Shown piece by piece: positions 35,714 through 47,835 of a DNA stretch of 64,000 bases. Position 1 is the first letter of the stretch. Each line of letters starts with the position of its first letter. The translations under genes and the position numbers were made by a program. The notes beneath the pieces are model-generated. The model did no database searches. It saw only the letters and a list, made by a program, of their open reading frames with translations, and was not told the DNA's origin. The stretch covers positions 434,001 to 498,000 of the forward strand of contig CM076153.1 of the NCBI GenBank assembly GCA_038025085.1, in the 5' to 3' direction. Source of the stretch: Tetragonia tetragonoides (lineage: Eukaryota > Streptophyta > Magnoliopsida > Caryophyllales > Aizoaceae).

Positions 35714-36706
35714 TCATGATAAGTAAGACTCACAAGGTCTCCATAGGTTGACGCCTGAGCTCAATTTCTCCGGCACTGAAGCAGACCATGTATCCAAGTC
35801 AGGCAAAGGTCCAGTGAGTGCTAAGTAATTCCCACTTTCATTCTCAGGCATCTTCTTCCAATTCACCATTTTCCCACCAAATGCTTGACACAATGCCTTA
35901 ATGGTTAAATTGACCTCCCACCCTTTCTCAACAGCTAAAATTCCACCATCATGACTTGCACCACCACAATTCACCATGATCCTCCCATTAGGCATAAGTT
36001 TCTCTCCCATTTCCAACCAAGTCTCAGCCTTTTCCAGCTGGGGCAACACTTTGGCATCGGAGAACAAATCGACAATAATCCCAGCATAACCGCCTTCGAC
36101 ACTGGCTGATGAGCACAGGGCATCGCCTACAAGAACCCGAAGAACTCCACCTGACTCGTTACCCATTTCAAGCTCAGAAAGGCCAAAAAAGGCTCTTGCT
36201 TTATCAGCCAAAATCTGATCAAGCTCCCACCCATCGATGCTTAAGGAGGGACATACGTCGAACAGTTGGTGGGCAATGGTGCCACCCCCAAGACCGAAAA
36301 TGGCAACAGGGCCTTGGGGAATAATTGAAGGCAAACTGCTAAATTGATCCCTGTAGGAATTAGTCCATATTTGTCCCTTGTATAGAATACTGTGTACATT
36401 TCCACTATCATCTAAGAGTAAAACTTTTGCATTTTGAGATTCTAATATTACTATGCTGTTATACTGGCTTCTTGTGGCCGTCAATACTTGAAAGTCGTCT
36501 TCTTCTTCTTGTTCTTCTTCAATGGTGTTTGTGGGTAAGCTTGATTTTGGTCTGTTTTTGGTGATAAGTCGTTTTATAGGAGATTTGAGGGGGTTCAATA
36601 AGGAAAAAAGAGTGTCATTGAGGTCATGGGTTTGGTGAGGAAGAATTGGAGATGAAAGAGAAAAAAAAATGTGATTGAATAGGGGTGAAAGGGAGAGCAT
36701 TGCCAT
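35714..36706 (-). CDS. Spermidine-synthase-like SAM-dependent methyltransferase-fold protein, probably plastid
   Basis: Intronless 330-residue protein. Residues 1-65 are Ser/Pro/Leu-rich with few acidic residues, as in a transit peptide, then an acidic EEEQEEEDD patch. The Rossmann-type core carries the nucleotide-binding glycine motif IFGLGGGTIAH (about 136-146), an acidic strand end WELDQ (E161), VLVGDA and GIIVDLFSD, matching the spermidine synthase / SAM-methyltransferase superfamily. The aspartates that define true putrescine aminopropyltransferases are not evident, so the substrate is unknown and polyamine synthesis should not be assumed. The start follows a CT-run (about 36714-36730) and is the first ATG of the frame. 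Confidence 0.8.
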   Translation of the reverse strand: MAMLSLSPLFNHIFFSLSSPILPHQTHDLNDTLFSLLNPLKSPIKRLITKNRPKSSLPTNTIEEEQEEEDDFQVLTATRSQYNSIVILESQNAKVLLLDDSGNVHSILYKGQIWTNSYRDQFSSLPSIIPQGPVAIFGLGGGTIAHQLFDVCPSLSIDGWELDQILADKARAFFGLSELEMGNESGGVLRVLVGDALCSSASVEGGYAGIIVDLFSDAKVLPQLEKAETWLEMGEKLMPNGRIMVNCGGASHDGGILAVEKGWEVNLTIKALCQAFGGKMVNWKKMPENESGNYLALTGPLPDLDTWSASVPEKLSSGVNLWRPCESYLS

Positions 36707-36859
36707 TTGCTGCTCTCTCTCTCTCTCTCTATCGGGTGGCGGAAATTGTTTACAAAATCAGTGCACCAATCTATCTTAGTGAAGTTCCACCTTTGTGTGC
36801 GTGTGGGTTATTTATACCGCCAAGCAATCAACTAAAAAACCAAATTGAAAGTTAGTTCC

Positions 36860-38980
36860 TCGATAGGTTTATCGTGACTCTGGAGTCCCCTCGGTATCTC
36901 GTGAGGGACATTCGAATTCCCGAACTTTGATATCGCTTATGTCTTTGTGTTTTGGCTCTTACATCAGTGTCCCGTAAAATCCTCTTTTAAATCTATCAAG
37001 GATCGGATAAGAAACCCCGGCGGCCTCCCATGTCCTTTAGGGGAATTCCATGCTATATGGTGCGAAAATATCCATCTTCGTTCTGGGGCCCGGAAGCCCA
37101 AAAACCGCAGATTATAGCTTTCGTTGTCGGCTTCCCAAGCCCCAGGTGTCATTTTTTCCCAAACTTCTCCATGGGGTCTATCATGACCTTAGAGGATCCT
37201 CGGTGCCGCGGGAGGGACACTTGGATCCCCAAACATTGATATCCCCCATGCATTCGGTGTTCCGGCTCTTACACTAGTGTCTTGTAAAACGCCATTCCAA
37301 ACTTATCAGGGATCGAATAAGTGACCCAGAGGGCCTCCCATGCCTTGTATGGGTGTTCCATTCGATCTGGTGCAAAATTTCCACCTTTATTCCAAGATCT
37401 TCCAGAAGCCCAAAAAACGTAGATTATAGCCTTCATTTTCGGCTTTCGAGGTCCCTGGTGTCATTTTTACCCAAACTTCTTCGGGGAGTCTATCATGACC
37501 CTAGAGGACCCTCGGTGCCTCGAGAGGGACATTCGGATCCCCAAACTTCGACATCACCCATGCCCTTGATGCTCGATCTCTTACACCTATGTCTCGTAAA
37601 ACGCCCTTCGAAGCCTTTTAGGGACCGCATGATTGACCCCGAGGGCCTCCCATGTCCCCTAGGATAGTTCCATGCGATGTGGTGTGAAAATTTCCACCTT
37701 CGTTTTGGGGCCTCCCGAAAGTCTAAAAAACGTGGATTATAGCCTTCGTTTTTGGCTTCCCGGGAACCGGGTGTCAATTTTGCCCAAACTTCTCCTCGCG
37801 GTCTATCATGAACCTAGAGTATCCTCGGTGCTCCGGGAGGGACATCCGGATCCCCGAAATTCGATATCACCCATGCCTTTGGTGTTTTGATTCTTACACC
37901 AATGTCCCGTAAAACGCCCTTCCAAACATATCAGAGACCAGATAAGCGACCTCGACGGTCTCCCATGTCCTCTAGGGGTGTTCCGTGCGATATGGTGCAA
38001 AAATATCCACCTTCATTCCTGAGCCTCCCGAAAGCCCAAAAATTGTAGACTGTAGCCTTCGTTTTCGGATTTCCGTGCCCGAGTGTCATTTTTGCCCAAA
38101 CTTCTCCGGGGAGTCTATCACGACCTTAGAGGACCCTAGGTGCCCCGGGAGGGACACCCGGATCCCCAAACATTGATATCTCCCATGCATTTGGTTTTGC
38201 GACTCTTACACTAGTGTCCCGTACAACGTCATTCCAAGCCTATCAGGGACCGGATAAGCGACCAAGAGGGCCTCCCATGTCTTATACCGGTGTTTCGTTG
38301 CGATGTGGTGCAAAATATCCACCTTTGTTCGGGGACCTCCCGGAAGCCCAAAAACGTACATTATAGCCTTCGTTTTCGGCTTCCCGGACCCCTGGTGTTA
38401 ATTTTTGCCCAAACTTTTCTGTGGGGTCTATAATGACCCTAGAGAACCCTCGGTGCCTTTGGAGGGACATTCGGATCCCCAACTTCGATATTACCCATGC
38501 CTTTGGTAGTGTCTCGTAAAACGCCTTTCCAAGCCTATCAGTGACCCGATAAGCGACCCTGAGGGCCTCCCATATCCCCTAGGCGTGTTCCGAAGCCTTT
38601 TCGGCTTCCGGGGGTCTATCATGGCCATAGAGGACTCTCGGTGCCTCTGGAAGGGTTATCCGTATCCCTGAACTTCTATATCATTCATGCCTTCGGTGTT
38701 CCGACCCTTACATTGGTGTCCCTTAAAAAGGTCCTTACAAGTCTATGAGGGACACGATAATGGACTCTGGGCCCTCTTATGTTCCCTAAGGGTGTCCCGT
38801 ACGATGTTGTGCGAAAATATCCACCTTCGTTCTGGAGCCTCCCAGAAAACAAAGAAACGTGTAGTAGCCTTTGATTTTTGGCTTCCCGATTTTCGTTTTT
38901 TTCCCAAACTTCTTTGAAAGGTCTATCGTCAATCTAAAGGACCTCCGATACCTCGGGGCGGTCCTCTGAGTACCCCTACT
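36860..38980. repeat. Satellite-like tandem array, ~312-bp monomer, about 7 units
   Basis: A GGGACA-type anchor following a CCTCGGTGCC-like block recurs at about 36905, 37214, 37526, 37839, 38151, 38464, 38653 and 38960. Steps are 309-313 bp except one of 189 bp, so one unit lacks about 123 bp. Other words repeated in each unit include GTCCCGTAAAACGCC, GAGGGCCTCCCATGT, ATCCACCTTCGTT, TTATAGCCTTCGTTTTCGG and CCCAAACTTCTCC. Units are diverged and clearly more GC-rich than their surroundings. Short open frames exist in several frames but none is conserved, so I do not call genes. The array sits between two divergently transcribed genes. Confidence 0.9.
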
Positions 38981-39172
38981 CCGATTTCATTCATGGGACA
39001 TAGAACATGGGCTCACTAGACGCTGAGACATGAGTTACTCATAATTTGTTTCAATAAATTTTGATATATTTAGTTCATTTCAAAAAAAAATTTTGGTAGG
39101 TAATTACTAATTAATTACTACTCCATTTCCTATTTTTTTTTTTTTTTTTTTTTTTAGAATTCCCACAGTTGA

Positions 39173-39230
39173 AACTGGGGTCTATGTCACCTAAAAAAAA
39201 AAAAAAAAAAACAACAACAACTGGGGTCTA
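39173..39230 (+). mobile_element. Micro-retroposon with 12-bp target duplication
   Basis: AACTGGGGTCTA is found at 39173-39184 and 39219-39230. The 34-nt insert is TGTCACCT, then about 19 A, then CAACAAC. It fits a plus-strand retroposed 3' end with a short body and poly(A) tail. Confidence 0.6.
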
Positions 39231-39566
39231 GGTTGAAAACGTTGACTTCACGCGGTTTGGCCGTTTGGGTAATTGGGTTAGACCGAGTAACGATAAGAAA
39301 ATATAAAAATTCACCGCCTTAGTTCTGCGGTCTGTTCCGTTGGTTCACCCTTCACCGCTTGAGATTTTAACCGCCTTACTAACAAGTACATGAGGTAGGG
39401 TTATTCTACTTTTACCGAGTAGTATAAAATAAGGACTCAGGAAGGAAAAGAAAGAAGCGGGAAAGGAAAGAAAGAAACGTTTCGAGAAAAGAAGTTAGAA
39501 ACCTCAAAATCGAAATTAGGGCTTTCAGTTTCTGTCGTGTTTGCGGTGTAATGGAGAGAGAGGAAA

Positions 39567-42460
39567 ATGTCGAGCTTAACATCAGCGAATTTCATCGTCA
39601 AGCTCTCATTCAATCTTCAACCCAGGCTTCTCTCTCTTTCATGGTACATGGTTTCTCTCTCTCTATTTTTCTTTCTTTCAAAATTGTTTATTCTCTTTTT
39701 CTTCTCTTCTGATATGCAGTACTACATTTCTTTTTTTTGGTTGATTCGCTTTTAATTTATTTCTACTTTGTGAAGATATGGGACTTGTAGAATTGATGAT
39801 AAAATGGAATCCTGGGTCACTGAAAATAAATTAAACGGCTGATTAAGTAATGAATTGTGGCATATTCAAATATTGATAATCTCTTGTTGAAGCTTATAAT
39901 TCCATTTGAAAGGGTATTATTATACTTTTAATCTTGATTTAAAGATGAATCTAATAGGGTTACTCTAATGTATATTACTAGGTTAAAGAGGAGTGGTGTT
40001 AGATGTTTTGCTCACAAAGCTGATGAACCCGAATTTCCTGTAAGATACATTCCTAAGAAACACCCAAATGTCAAACAAACAGGAAGCTCTACTTATAGGG
40101 ACACTTCTTACCAAGATGGCATGCCTACTTGCTCTGACTCAAAATTACTTCAACAAAACAAAGTGGGCAAACAGTCTAAATTTGGAACTCGGACGAGCAC
40201 TGGCAGATTATCGTTAGACACTGAAGGTGGTACTCATATACTACTGAATAATTTCTTTTTACCTTCTCTGTGATTATCCTGTTAATGTACTGAGTGAAAA
40301 AATTGTTTGATGTTGATTTAACTTTTCTTTTTCTGTGCCCAACTTGCACTTAAACAACTATATGGAATGTCATTGTCCAGAATTGAATCAAGAAAGTGGT
40401 TATGGTGAAGGAGTAGTAGCAGACACTGAGCGTATAAGACCTGTTGAGGAGATTGTTGAGGAATTGCGACGGCACAAATGGGATCAAGAAACCACTTCTA
40501 GCAATGAATTTCTTCCCTCTGAGGACCTTAAAGAGCCTGAGGAAGTTGTTCATGAATCACACAATAGCTTTGATCGAATCCAACAGTTCAAATTTAATCA
40601 CGAGATCAGTGACAATAATGGAGTTATAGATACTGACTATATGGATGCACCTGAGGAAGATTTTGAAGAAATGCAAATGTATAATGGGGGTGGCAAAGGC
40701 AAACAGGAAAGATCAAGGATTAAGCAAGATGCTGAAAAGTTGGCTGTTGAATTACTTGCAAAAAGGTCCTAGTCCCTTTCTATTCCCATCTTTGTTTGTG
40801 TAGTATTGGAATGAATAACCATTATTGAAACTCTTGTGAAGTTATAATACTTTCGTTGTTCCCTATATATTGCTAAGTCTGTTTATACTTGTTTGCAGGG
40901 CATTCACAGCAGTGGAGCTGCGGAAGAAACTTAGTGCAAAACATTTTCCTCTTGATATTGTTCAGGCAGTGATACATGATTTCATGGTCAAGTGGGTAAT
41001 ATGTTCCTTATCAGGAATGCTTTGTAGTTCATTAATCGTCAAAATACCATATTGTATCTCTGAAATGCTGTCATTGAAGTGGTGAAGATCGAATGCACTA
41101 GGAAGTGTTCTGACTTTTTTTGTTTTATTTGTGTAGAGGGCTCATCAATGATCGCCTGTATGCGGAAACATTTTCGCAGTCTAGATGGACTTCTTCAAGT
41201 TGGGGACCCAGGCGTATTAAGCAAGTAAGCTTCTCATGTGCTTCCTGGTGACTTCCCTTTATTTGCCCTTACTCTGCAGTTTCTAACATTAATTACCTTG
41301 TAGAGGCATGACATCTTTGAACCTTTTCTATAGAAGAGATAATTATAATTTTACTTGTACATCTTAATTATGGTAATTTTTAAGATACCCACCATTTAGA
41401 AACAACTTTAAGATGGGGGTGCGACATTGGGGATATGGGAATACTGGCTTAGCATAAACTACTATGATGGTTTTTCAAGCCTCAGTGCTCTATGACTTGT
41501 AGTTAAACTTGATTGCTAGAGTGCCAGGTATTAAATTATCAAAGTACATATTAGCCATATTGACACGATCCATATGCTGCTCCTTTAGGAGATCTTGTTT
41601 GATTTAATTTGTTGAGGATGGATTTCAAGAGTTTCAGAGTCAGCAGCTTAAGCTTATAAGACCTAGGTCTTCTTCAAAGTATGTCATGGAAGTCTGAGTG
41701 ATCCACTGATCCTTATGTAACTTGATTTTTTTTGGTAGTTTTGGCTTCTAATTAAATACTCTGAACTCCGATGTTTTTTTTTTCTTTTTTTTTTCCCGAT
41801 GTTTAAGCTAATGCACATTACTGAACTGTCATGATCATGAGATATTTGGCAGCTGATGAGTTTGTACTCCACCAAAATTCCTTAATTTTCTTCTTGAGGC
41901 CAGTTAGCGCAGATTCTTTCTCAGATACTCATTCATTCCACAGCTGCTTACATGCTTCAACTCTAAGTAACTTCCTCTTGTCTGCTTACCCTCCTTGCCC
42001 GCATTAGGTTGACTGTTGTCTTGACTCTTTGAATGTTGTAAATGAGGTGTTTCCATAGGGCGGGAGGGACTGAGGGATTATAGGAGTGAGAGAACTATTG
42101 CCAAATTGTTGACCTTCTCATTTTCACTATTTATACTATCCATATTACACTAAGTTAAGGACTGCTCTTTGTTGGAATCAGGCACTTTCAAAGAAGGGCG
42201 TTAGTCAAGTTGATGTGGAAAAGGCTGTAAAACTAGTTTTTGAGGATGGTGAAGATGGTGATGATAGATCGAGCCTGAGGCTCTCAAATTCTTCTGTAGA
42301 AAAGCTGTACGTGCAGGCCTCCAAGCAGTGGCTACGGAGTCAGAATGTGCCTCATGAGACACGCAAAGCAAGGATCATAAGGTGGCTTCAATATCGTGGG
42401 TTTGACTGGGGTGTTGTTAGCATCATCTTGAGAAAATTAGAATCTCAACATCCTCCTTAG
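39567..42460 (+). CDS. RecX-family protein, probably organellar
   Basis: Six coding exons by my reading: 39567-39643, 39982-40226, 40381-40765, 40899-40991, 41137-41224 and 42182-42460; 1167 nt, 388 residues. The first 60 residues are basic and hydroxylated, consistent with an organelle transit peptide; the middle (100-225) is acidic and low-complexity. The C-terminal ~165 residues carry RecX repeats: AVELRKKLSAKHFPLDIVQAVI, GLINDRLYAETFSQSRW, WGPRRIKQALSKKGVS and ARIIRWLQYRGFDWGVVSIIL. Bacterial RecX binds and restrains RecA filaments; plant homologues may act with organellar RecA, which is inference. An ATG at 39551 in another frame overlaps the start, but only 39567 splices in phase. The third intron end is read as AA/GTGGGT to fit the frame. 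Confidence 0.88.
41768..41804. mobile_element. Poly(T) micro-insertion with 9-bp duplication in a RecX intron
   Basis: CCGATGTTT occurs at 41768-41776 and 41796-41804, separated by 19 nt of T with two C. It is probably a retroposed poly(A) tail on the minus strand inside the last RecX intron. The short duplication makes chance or slippage less easy to exclude. Confidence 0.4.
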
Positions 42461-44449
42461 AACATGTCATGGCCATTTGTTGTTTCGCTGTTCACTGCTT
42501 TCCATATTAAATTGGAAACAGTAGCTTCCCATCTACATTACTCCACTTTCCTTAATGATGTCACTTTAGCTGAGCGTTTTGCCCAAGTGGTCGATAAGGA
42601 TAGTCTTCATTGGTTAAATACTGCTGCAGTGCAAATCAGCAACAACCTTTGGGACCTTGCCAAAGAAGAGACATATCCGAATGTGATTACTATTCTTAGG
42701 CCCACAGAGGCAGCTGAGGCTCTCTTTATGATAATCATATTTTGTAGTTCTATCCTCTGAGGGTTGAAAGGATTCAATCGAAATGCTTGTAAATTATGTT
42801 TGCCTCAGATATGGGTTTGTATAATGGTGAGTTGTGTTTCTTTGGGGTAGTGAACAACGGATTATTAGCTAGCATGATCTTCAACCCACTTTCCTTTTGT
42901 TTGGATTTATTTGGGATGGTGAATAATTATTGAATCCCACCATAGGATGTGGATAGGGAGGGCCTTCCAACCACTTGTTCCCTCTCAGTTTCTTTTTCAC
43001 CCATTGTTTCTTTCTTTTCATTTTATTATCATGGAGCAAAGTACCTTGACATTCTTTCTTTTTGCTTCCAACTTACATTGTATATGTACCTCTTCTTGAA
43101 TCCTGTTTTTGCCGCTTTCATGAGTCAGCTTGCTGTATTCTTTCTAGCAAGGGTTACCACAAATTTGCTTGTAAAACTCCAAAATAAAGCTTTTCTTCTA
43201 TGAAGTTTGATTCTTAATAACTCCCTTCCTTTCATTCTGAGAGAGACTGGCTTAATTTTCATTCTCTGCATTTGGTAGTCACATATTGACACTCCATTTT
43301 TAAGAATTTCAAATGATTTCACTAAAATACCTCAAAAATGGAAAGCAGTGTTTTGGGGGTGAGAGTGACACCGACACGTGTAAGGGAGCGATATTTAGGT
43401 GGTATTTGTAAAGAATGATTTTTGGAGTACTATTTTAGTGAAGTAGCCATTTTCCGAACATTCTAAAATTTGCAACCGTGAATGTCGTCTTCAGGCTAAG
43501 ACTTAATTCTCAATTTTTTTTTGTTCATCAAGACTTAATTCTCAGTAAGTAGCTTCCCTCTCTCTCTCACTCTAGTTAGTCGGTACAGGGAAACAATTTG
43601 CTGAATTGGGTTGTTAGTTGTGGTTTAATGAGTCCAAGTTGGAATCATGTAATGTTGCTCTAGAATTGCCATTGCTTGGATTTGGATACTTAGGCATGTG
43701 CTCTAAGCCTCTATCTAGGTAGGAGTGTAGGACGTTGTAATTACTTAGCCTTGCTAGTCAAGATTAGCTTAGCTTGCTAATTAAGATTAGAGTTGCCTGT
43801 TTTTCAGGGTCGGCCTTTGAATATTGCTGTAAAGACCTTAGCTCAGAACAGAACACAACACAACAGAACCTCACATTGTCACATGGACACGTGACTGCAA
43901 GAGGGACCACGTGACCCGCTGTAATAGGGAGGAGGGAATATCAACAACGGGAATCAATCTTATTCCTCTTGCATTAATTTCTAATTTACAAAAATCCAAA
44001 CCAACCAATCATTGATCCCATCTTTCCCCCTAACGTTAAATCTAAATGTACCTTTCTTGGTACTTATTAGTCTCTCTCTCTCTCTCTCTCTCTCTCCAGT
44101 CCCCAGTTTCCTTTCCTGCTACTGTTATTTTCTTTACCCTTACTTACACTAAACATTATGAACTCCTCTTCTCCCCAGATGACATTCCTCAATCCTCATA
44201 TTATTAAGCACGCACGCTCTTCAAAACAACTTATTTGCACAAATTACATCTCCCAAAGCTTTTTATATACTAGTATATTAGAAGCTTATGATACAAATTA
44301 CTGTTAATTATTACAATCTACAAACACCGGAAATATGAAGTGACATATATTGTGATAAAGACTACCTATCCGCTCTAATTCATTCCTGACTTGGACCTGT
44401 ACAGAACGATGACTGTGTCTTGTTTAGAAGTTCTATTTTTTTCTTCATC
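42461..44449. other. Convergent spacer with micro-retroposon
   Basis: Holds the 3' UTR of the RecX gene on the left and of the receptor kinase on the right. Apart from the micro-insertion at 43498-43544 and a (CT)n run at 44069-44096 nothing is recognised. Open frames at 42464-42760 and 42949-43203 show no family similarity. Confidence 0.5.
43498..43544 (-). mobile_element. Near tail-only retroposon with 15-bp target duplication
   Basis: AAGACTTAATTCTCA is repeated exactly at 43498-43512 and 43530-43544. Only 17 nt lie between: A, nine T and GTTCATC. On the minus strand this is seven bases of body followed by an A-run, bounded by a perfect duplication. Confidence 0.65.
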
Positions 44450-47400
44450 CTAACACATTGAACCATCAGAGAAAGCAAACGAGCAATTAGAAGACCCATG
44501 GCTGACTACATTCCGTTGAGGAGAGGGTGTTGGAAGAGCTTGCACTGTGCTTTTTGTAAAATCAGGCTCCGGCCTAGCACTATCAACATGTCGGATCTCC
44601 TTGAGCATAGCCACAACATCCTTCATGGTAGGACGGTCATCTGCCCGGCTACTGACACAAAGGAAGGAGACGGCTAATGTCTGCAGCATCTCGTGCATTT
44701 GAGGGTCGGCCCTTCCCCTGAGTTTTGCATCAAGAATGTCAGCTGGGTCAGCCTTGCTCTGCAGATGATCTCGGACCCATTGGACCAGTTGTGCTCCCCC
44801 AGGCAATGCTGGGTCTAACGGATGCTTTCCTGTTAAAACCTCTAGGAGAACCACCCCAAAACTGTACACGTCGCTTTTCTCGGTCACTCGATGCACTGAA
44901 GCAAGTTCTGTTGATGCACAGATTTCAGAATGATTAGATGCTAACAGTAAAAATATATACACAGAATTAATTGGAAAAAAACTAGATTGTTACTGCAGAA
45001 CTTACCCGGTGCCATATATCCGTAGGAACCAGCTAGATGATGTCTTTGATTCAATTTAGAGCAATCATCACTAGAATTGCTGTTGACAAGCCTGGCTAGT
45101 CCAAAATCAGCAAGGTAAGCCTCAAATCTGGGACCCAACAAGACATTCATGGCTTTGACATCCCCATGTAAGATGGAAGGTACACAATCATGATGCAAGT
45201 ACGCAAGTGCATGGGCAACCCCAAGGACAACCTCGTATCTTGCTTCCCATTCTGCTCCTCCACCCTTCACAGCACCATGAAGGAGTGAACTTAAGCTCCC
45301 ATTGGGGAGGTAATCGTAGAACAAGAGCTTCAGGCTCCTATTTGAGCCCCAGCCCAAAAGTCGCACTATATTCTTGTGACGGATAGAACCCAGGGTCTGA
45401 ATTTCCGACCTGAATGCCCCAGTCTCTTCTGTAGACCACATCTTCTTTACTGCAAGTGTCTCCCCATTCGGCATAGTTACCCTGTACACTACTCCTGAAC
45501 TGCCTGTACCTAATACATTAGCTGATGTCAAGTTTTTGACCACATCGTCGATTGAGAACTCCATTTTCTGGTAGAGATTCAACTCCCAAGTCTCTTCTTC
45601 AATCATATGTCGATCAGCTACCCGAGCACGGACTAGCATGTAGATCGCCAAGAGTATCAGAACCACACTTATGCTGACTAGGATCGACATTGCTAGCTTC
45701 ATAGTGTATCGAGCTCGTGCGGCATGTTGATCAGCGGGATTCCCAATTCCATCGGATATATAAAGTGCCTTGTTACCGGCAAGGTTGCTGAGAGGGAGTT
45801 TGTGAAAGAAAGGTGTGTTGGGCAATTGCCCAGAGAAATCATTGAAGGAAACATTCAAGGTAACGAGGTTTTGGAGGTTTGTAAGGATATTCAAGTTGCC
45901 ACTGAGCTTGTTATGGGAAAGATCAAGGACTCCTAGCCTACTTAAGCCAGAGAACTGGGTCGGGATCTGACCTGAAAGCTGGTTGTAGCTAAGGTTTAGG
46001 GAGATCTCTAGTGCTGGGAGTTGACCAAGTTCTTTTGGTATCTCCCCTGAAAAACCATTGTTTCCCAATTCTAACAGTTGTAATTTATTGCATGACAGAA
46101 TCTCAGCAGGAATTCTCCCAGAAAATTGGTTCTTACCCAGGTTAAGTTTGGTTAACTCTGTCAAAGAGCCAATAGAAGATGGCAGTGTACCTGTGAGCCG
46201 GTTGTCTGATATGTCTACAAATTGTAGACTTTTTGGCAGTGTATCAGGCAAGGAGCCTGTGAGTCCATTTAAATGGACATCAAAGAATTCCAGGCTCTGA
46301 CAACCCGACAACGAAGATGGAATCACTCCGCTGAAATGATTGTTGCTTAAATCAAGGAAATTCAAGCTCTTCAAATTTCCAATCTCCGATGGAACAGTTC
46401 CTCCCAGTTTATTTCCATTCACTCGGAACCTGTACAAGTTAGTACAGTTGCCTATATCAGGGGGTATAAACCCTGACAAATTATTGGAGAGTAAAAGCAA
46501 CTTGGTGAGATTTCTTAATCCAAAAACCTCTCTGGGTATTGGACCAAATAGGCCGTTGTAAGAGAGATCAAGTGCTTGAAGCTCCTCACACTGAGCAAGA
46601 CTCGGGGGTATCTTGCCTGTCAGCTGATTCTGCCAGGCAAAGAACAGAGTCAAGCTCTTTAAATTGCCAATATCTGTGGGTATGTCACCTGTGAGAGCAT
46701 TATTGTCGACCTCTAGGTGAGTGAGAGCAGTGCAGCTGGTGAGCTCAGGCGGTATGATTCCTGATAACTGGTTCACACTCAGCTGTAGCTCTTGGAGACC
46801 CGAAATATTCCCAAAGCTTCTTGGTATGCTTCCTGTCAGCAGGTTTTCAGACAGGTCTATGACAGTAAGCTCTGTGCAGCTTCCCAGCTCATCGGGGATG
46901 GTGCCCACGATGCTGTTCTGCCATAGAAGTAGACTTTGGAGCTTTTTCAGCTCCCCAATCCTTCTGGGAATCGACCCAGAGATCGAATTCTGGTACAAAT
47001 ACAGGTTCTGCAATTCAGTGCAGTACCCAATCTCTTCCGGGATTGGACCAGACAATAGAGCAGTATATATTGCAATTGTCTGGATTCTCTTGAGATTTCC
47101 TATAGATGGTGGGAGGCTGCCTGAGATGCTGGTCTCAGCAAGGCCAAGCATGACCAAGTTGGTGCAGTTTCCTATCTCAGCTGGGATATCTCCCTTGAGA
47201 TTCTGATTACCACCAGCTCGAAACACTTCCAGCTTCTTCAATCCTCCAAAACTCTTTGGGATTTCACCGTTGAGCTGGTTATCGTAGATGGTAAGATAAA
47301 CCAGGTTAGAAAGGTTTCCGATGTCAGTAGGGATGGAACCTTCAAGACGGTTAGTATGAAGAGACAGAGTTTGTAACTTGAGCAGGCTGCAGATTTCATT

Positions 47401-47835
47401 TGGGATTTCTCCAGAGAGAGAATTGTCGCTGATATCAATCAGCGTCAAGGCTTGATAATCTCCAAACTCTTTTGGGATGTTGCCAGTGAGGTTGGTTGAT
47501 GATAAGACGATTGAATTGAGAGACTTGAGGGCCTGTAAAGATGAAGGCAATGAACCTTGCAAATTTACAGATTTGAAACTCAGCTCAACAACTTGTCCCT
47601 TGTCATTGCAGCGAATCCCGAACCATTGGCAAGGGTCCGGGTCAGAAGGGTTCCATGACTTGAATGTGTCTGTGGAGCTGTTCAAGCTGTTCTTCCATGA
47701 TAGAAGTGATTGGAGTTGTTCATCAATGGAGAGACAGGAATGGAAGAATAGAAAGAAGTTGAGGAAAATAATTGGTAATGTGTGGGAGAAAGTAATAGTG
47801 GTAAGTTTAAGGGGATTGCTTAGAAGTGCAGGCAT
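44450..47835 (-). CDS. LRR receptor-like kinase, subfamily XI (RGI3-like)
   Basis: Two coding exons, 45006-47835 and 44450-44907, joined after MAP within the glutamate codon of MAPE; 1095 residues. Signal peptide (about 1-36), LRRNT_2 domain with the paired cysteines of DPCQWFGIRC, then some two dozen plant-type leucine-rich repeats to about residue 680, one membrane helix (about 714-736), and a Ser/Thr kinase domain. The glycine loop is GTGSSGVVYR (about 776-785) with LAVKK; the catalytic loop reads HGDVKAMN (D892), so it is a non-RD kinase; DFG and GSYGYMAPE are intact. It closely resembles Arabidopsis At4g26540 (RGI3) and At5g56040 (RGI4/SKM2), co-receptors or receptors for sulfated RGF/GLV or CLE-type peptides. 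The ligand here is inferred from family only. The single intron position is that of the family. Confidence 0.95.

Noticed and set aside
36964..38482. Open frames of 62-104 codons within the 312-bp repeat array on both strands
   Set aside because: They recur only because the DNA repeats, differ in frame from unit to unit and contain no known domain.
39551..39710. Alternative RecX start at the upstream ATG (39551)
   Set aside because: Its frame reaches the exon 1 donor in the wrong phase and stops soon after the junction; only 39567 joins exon 2 correctly.
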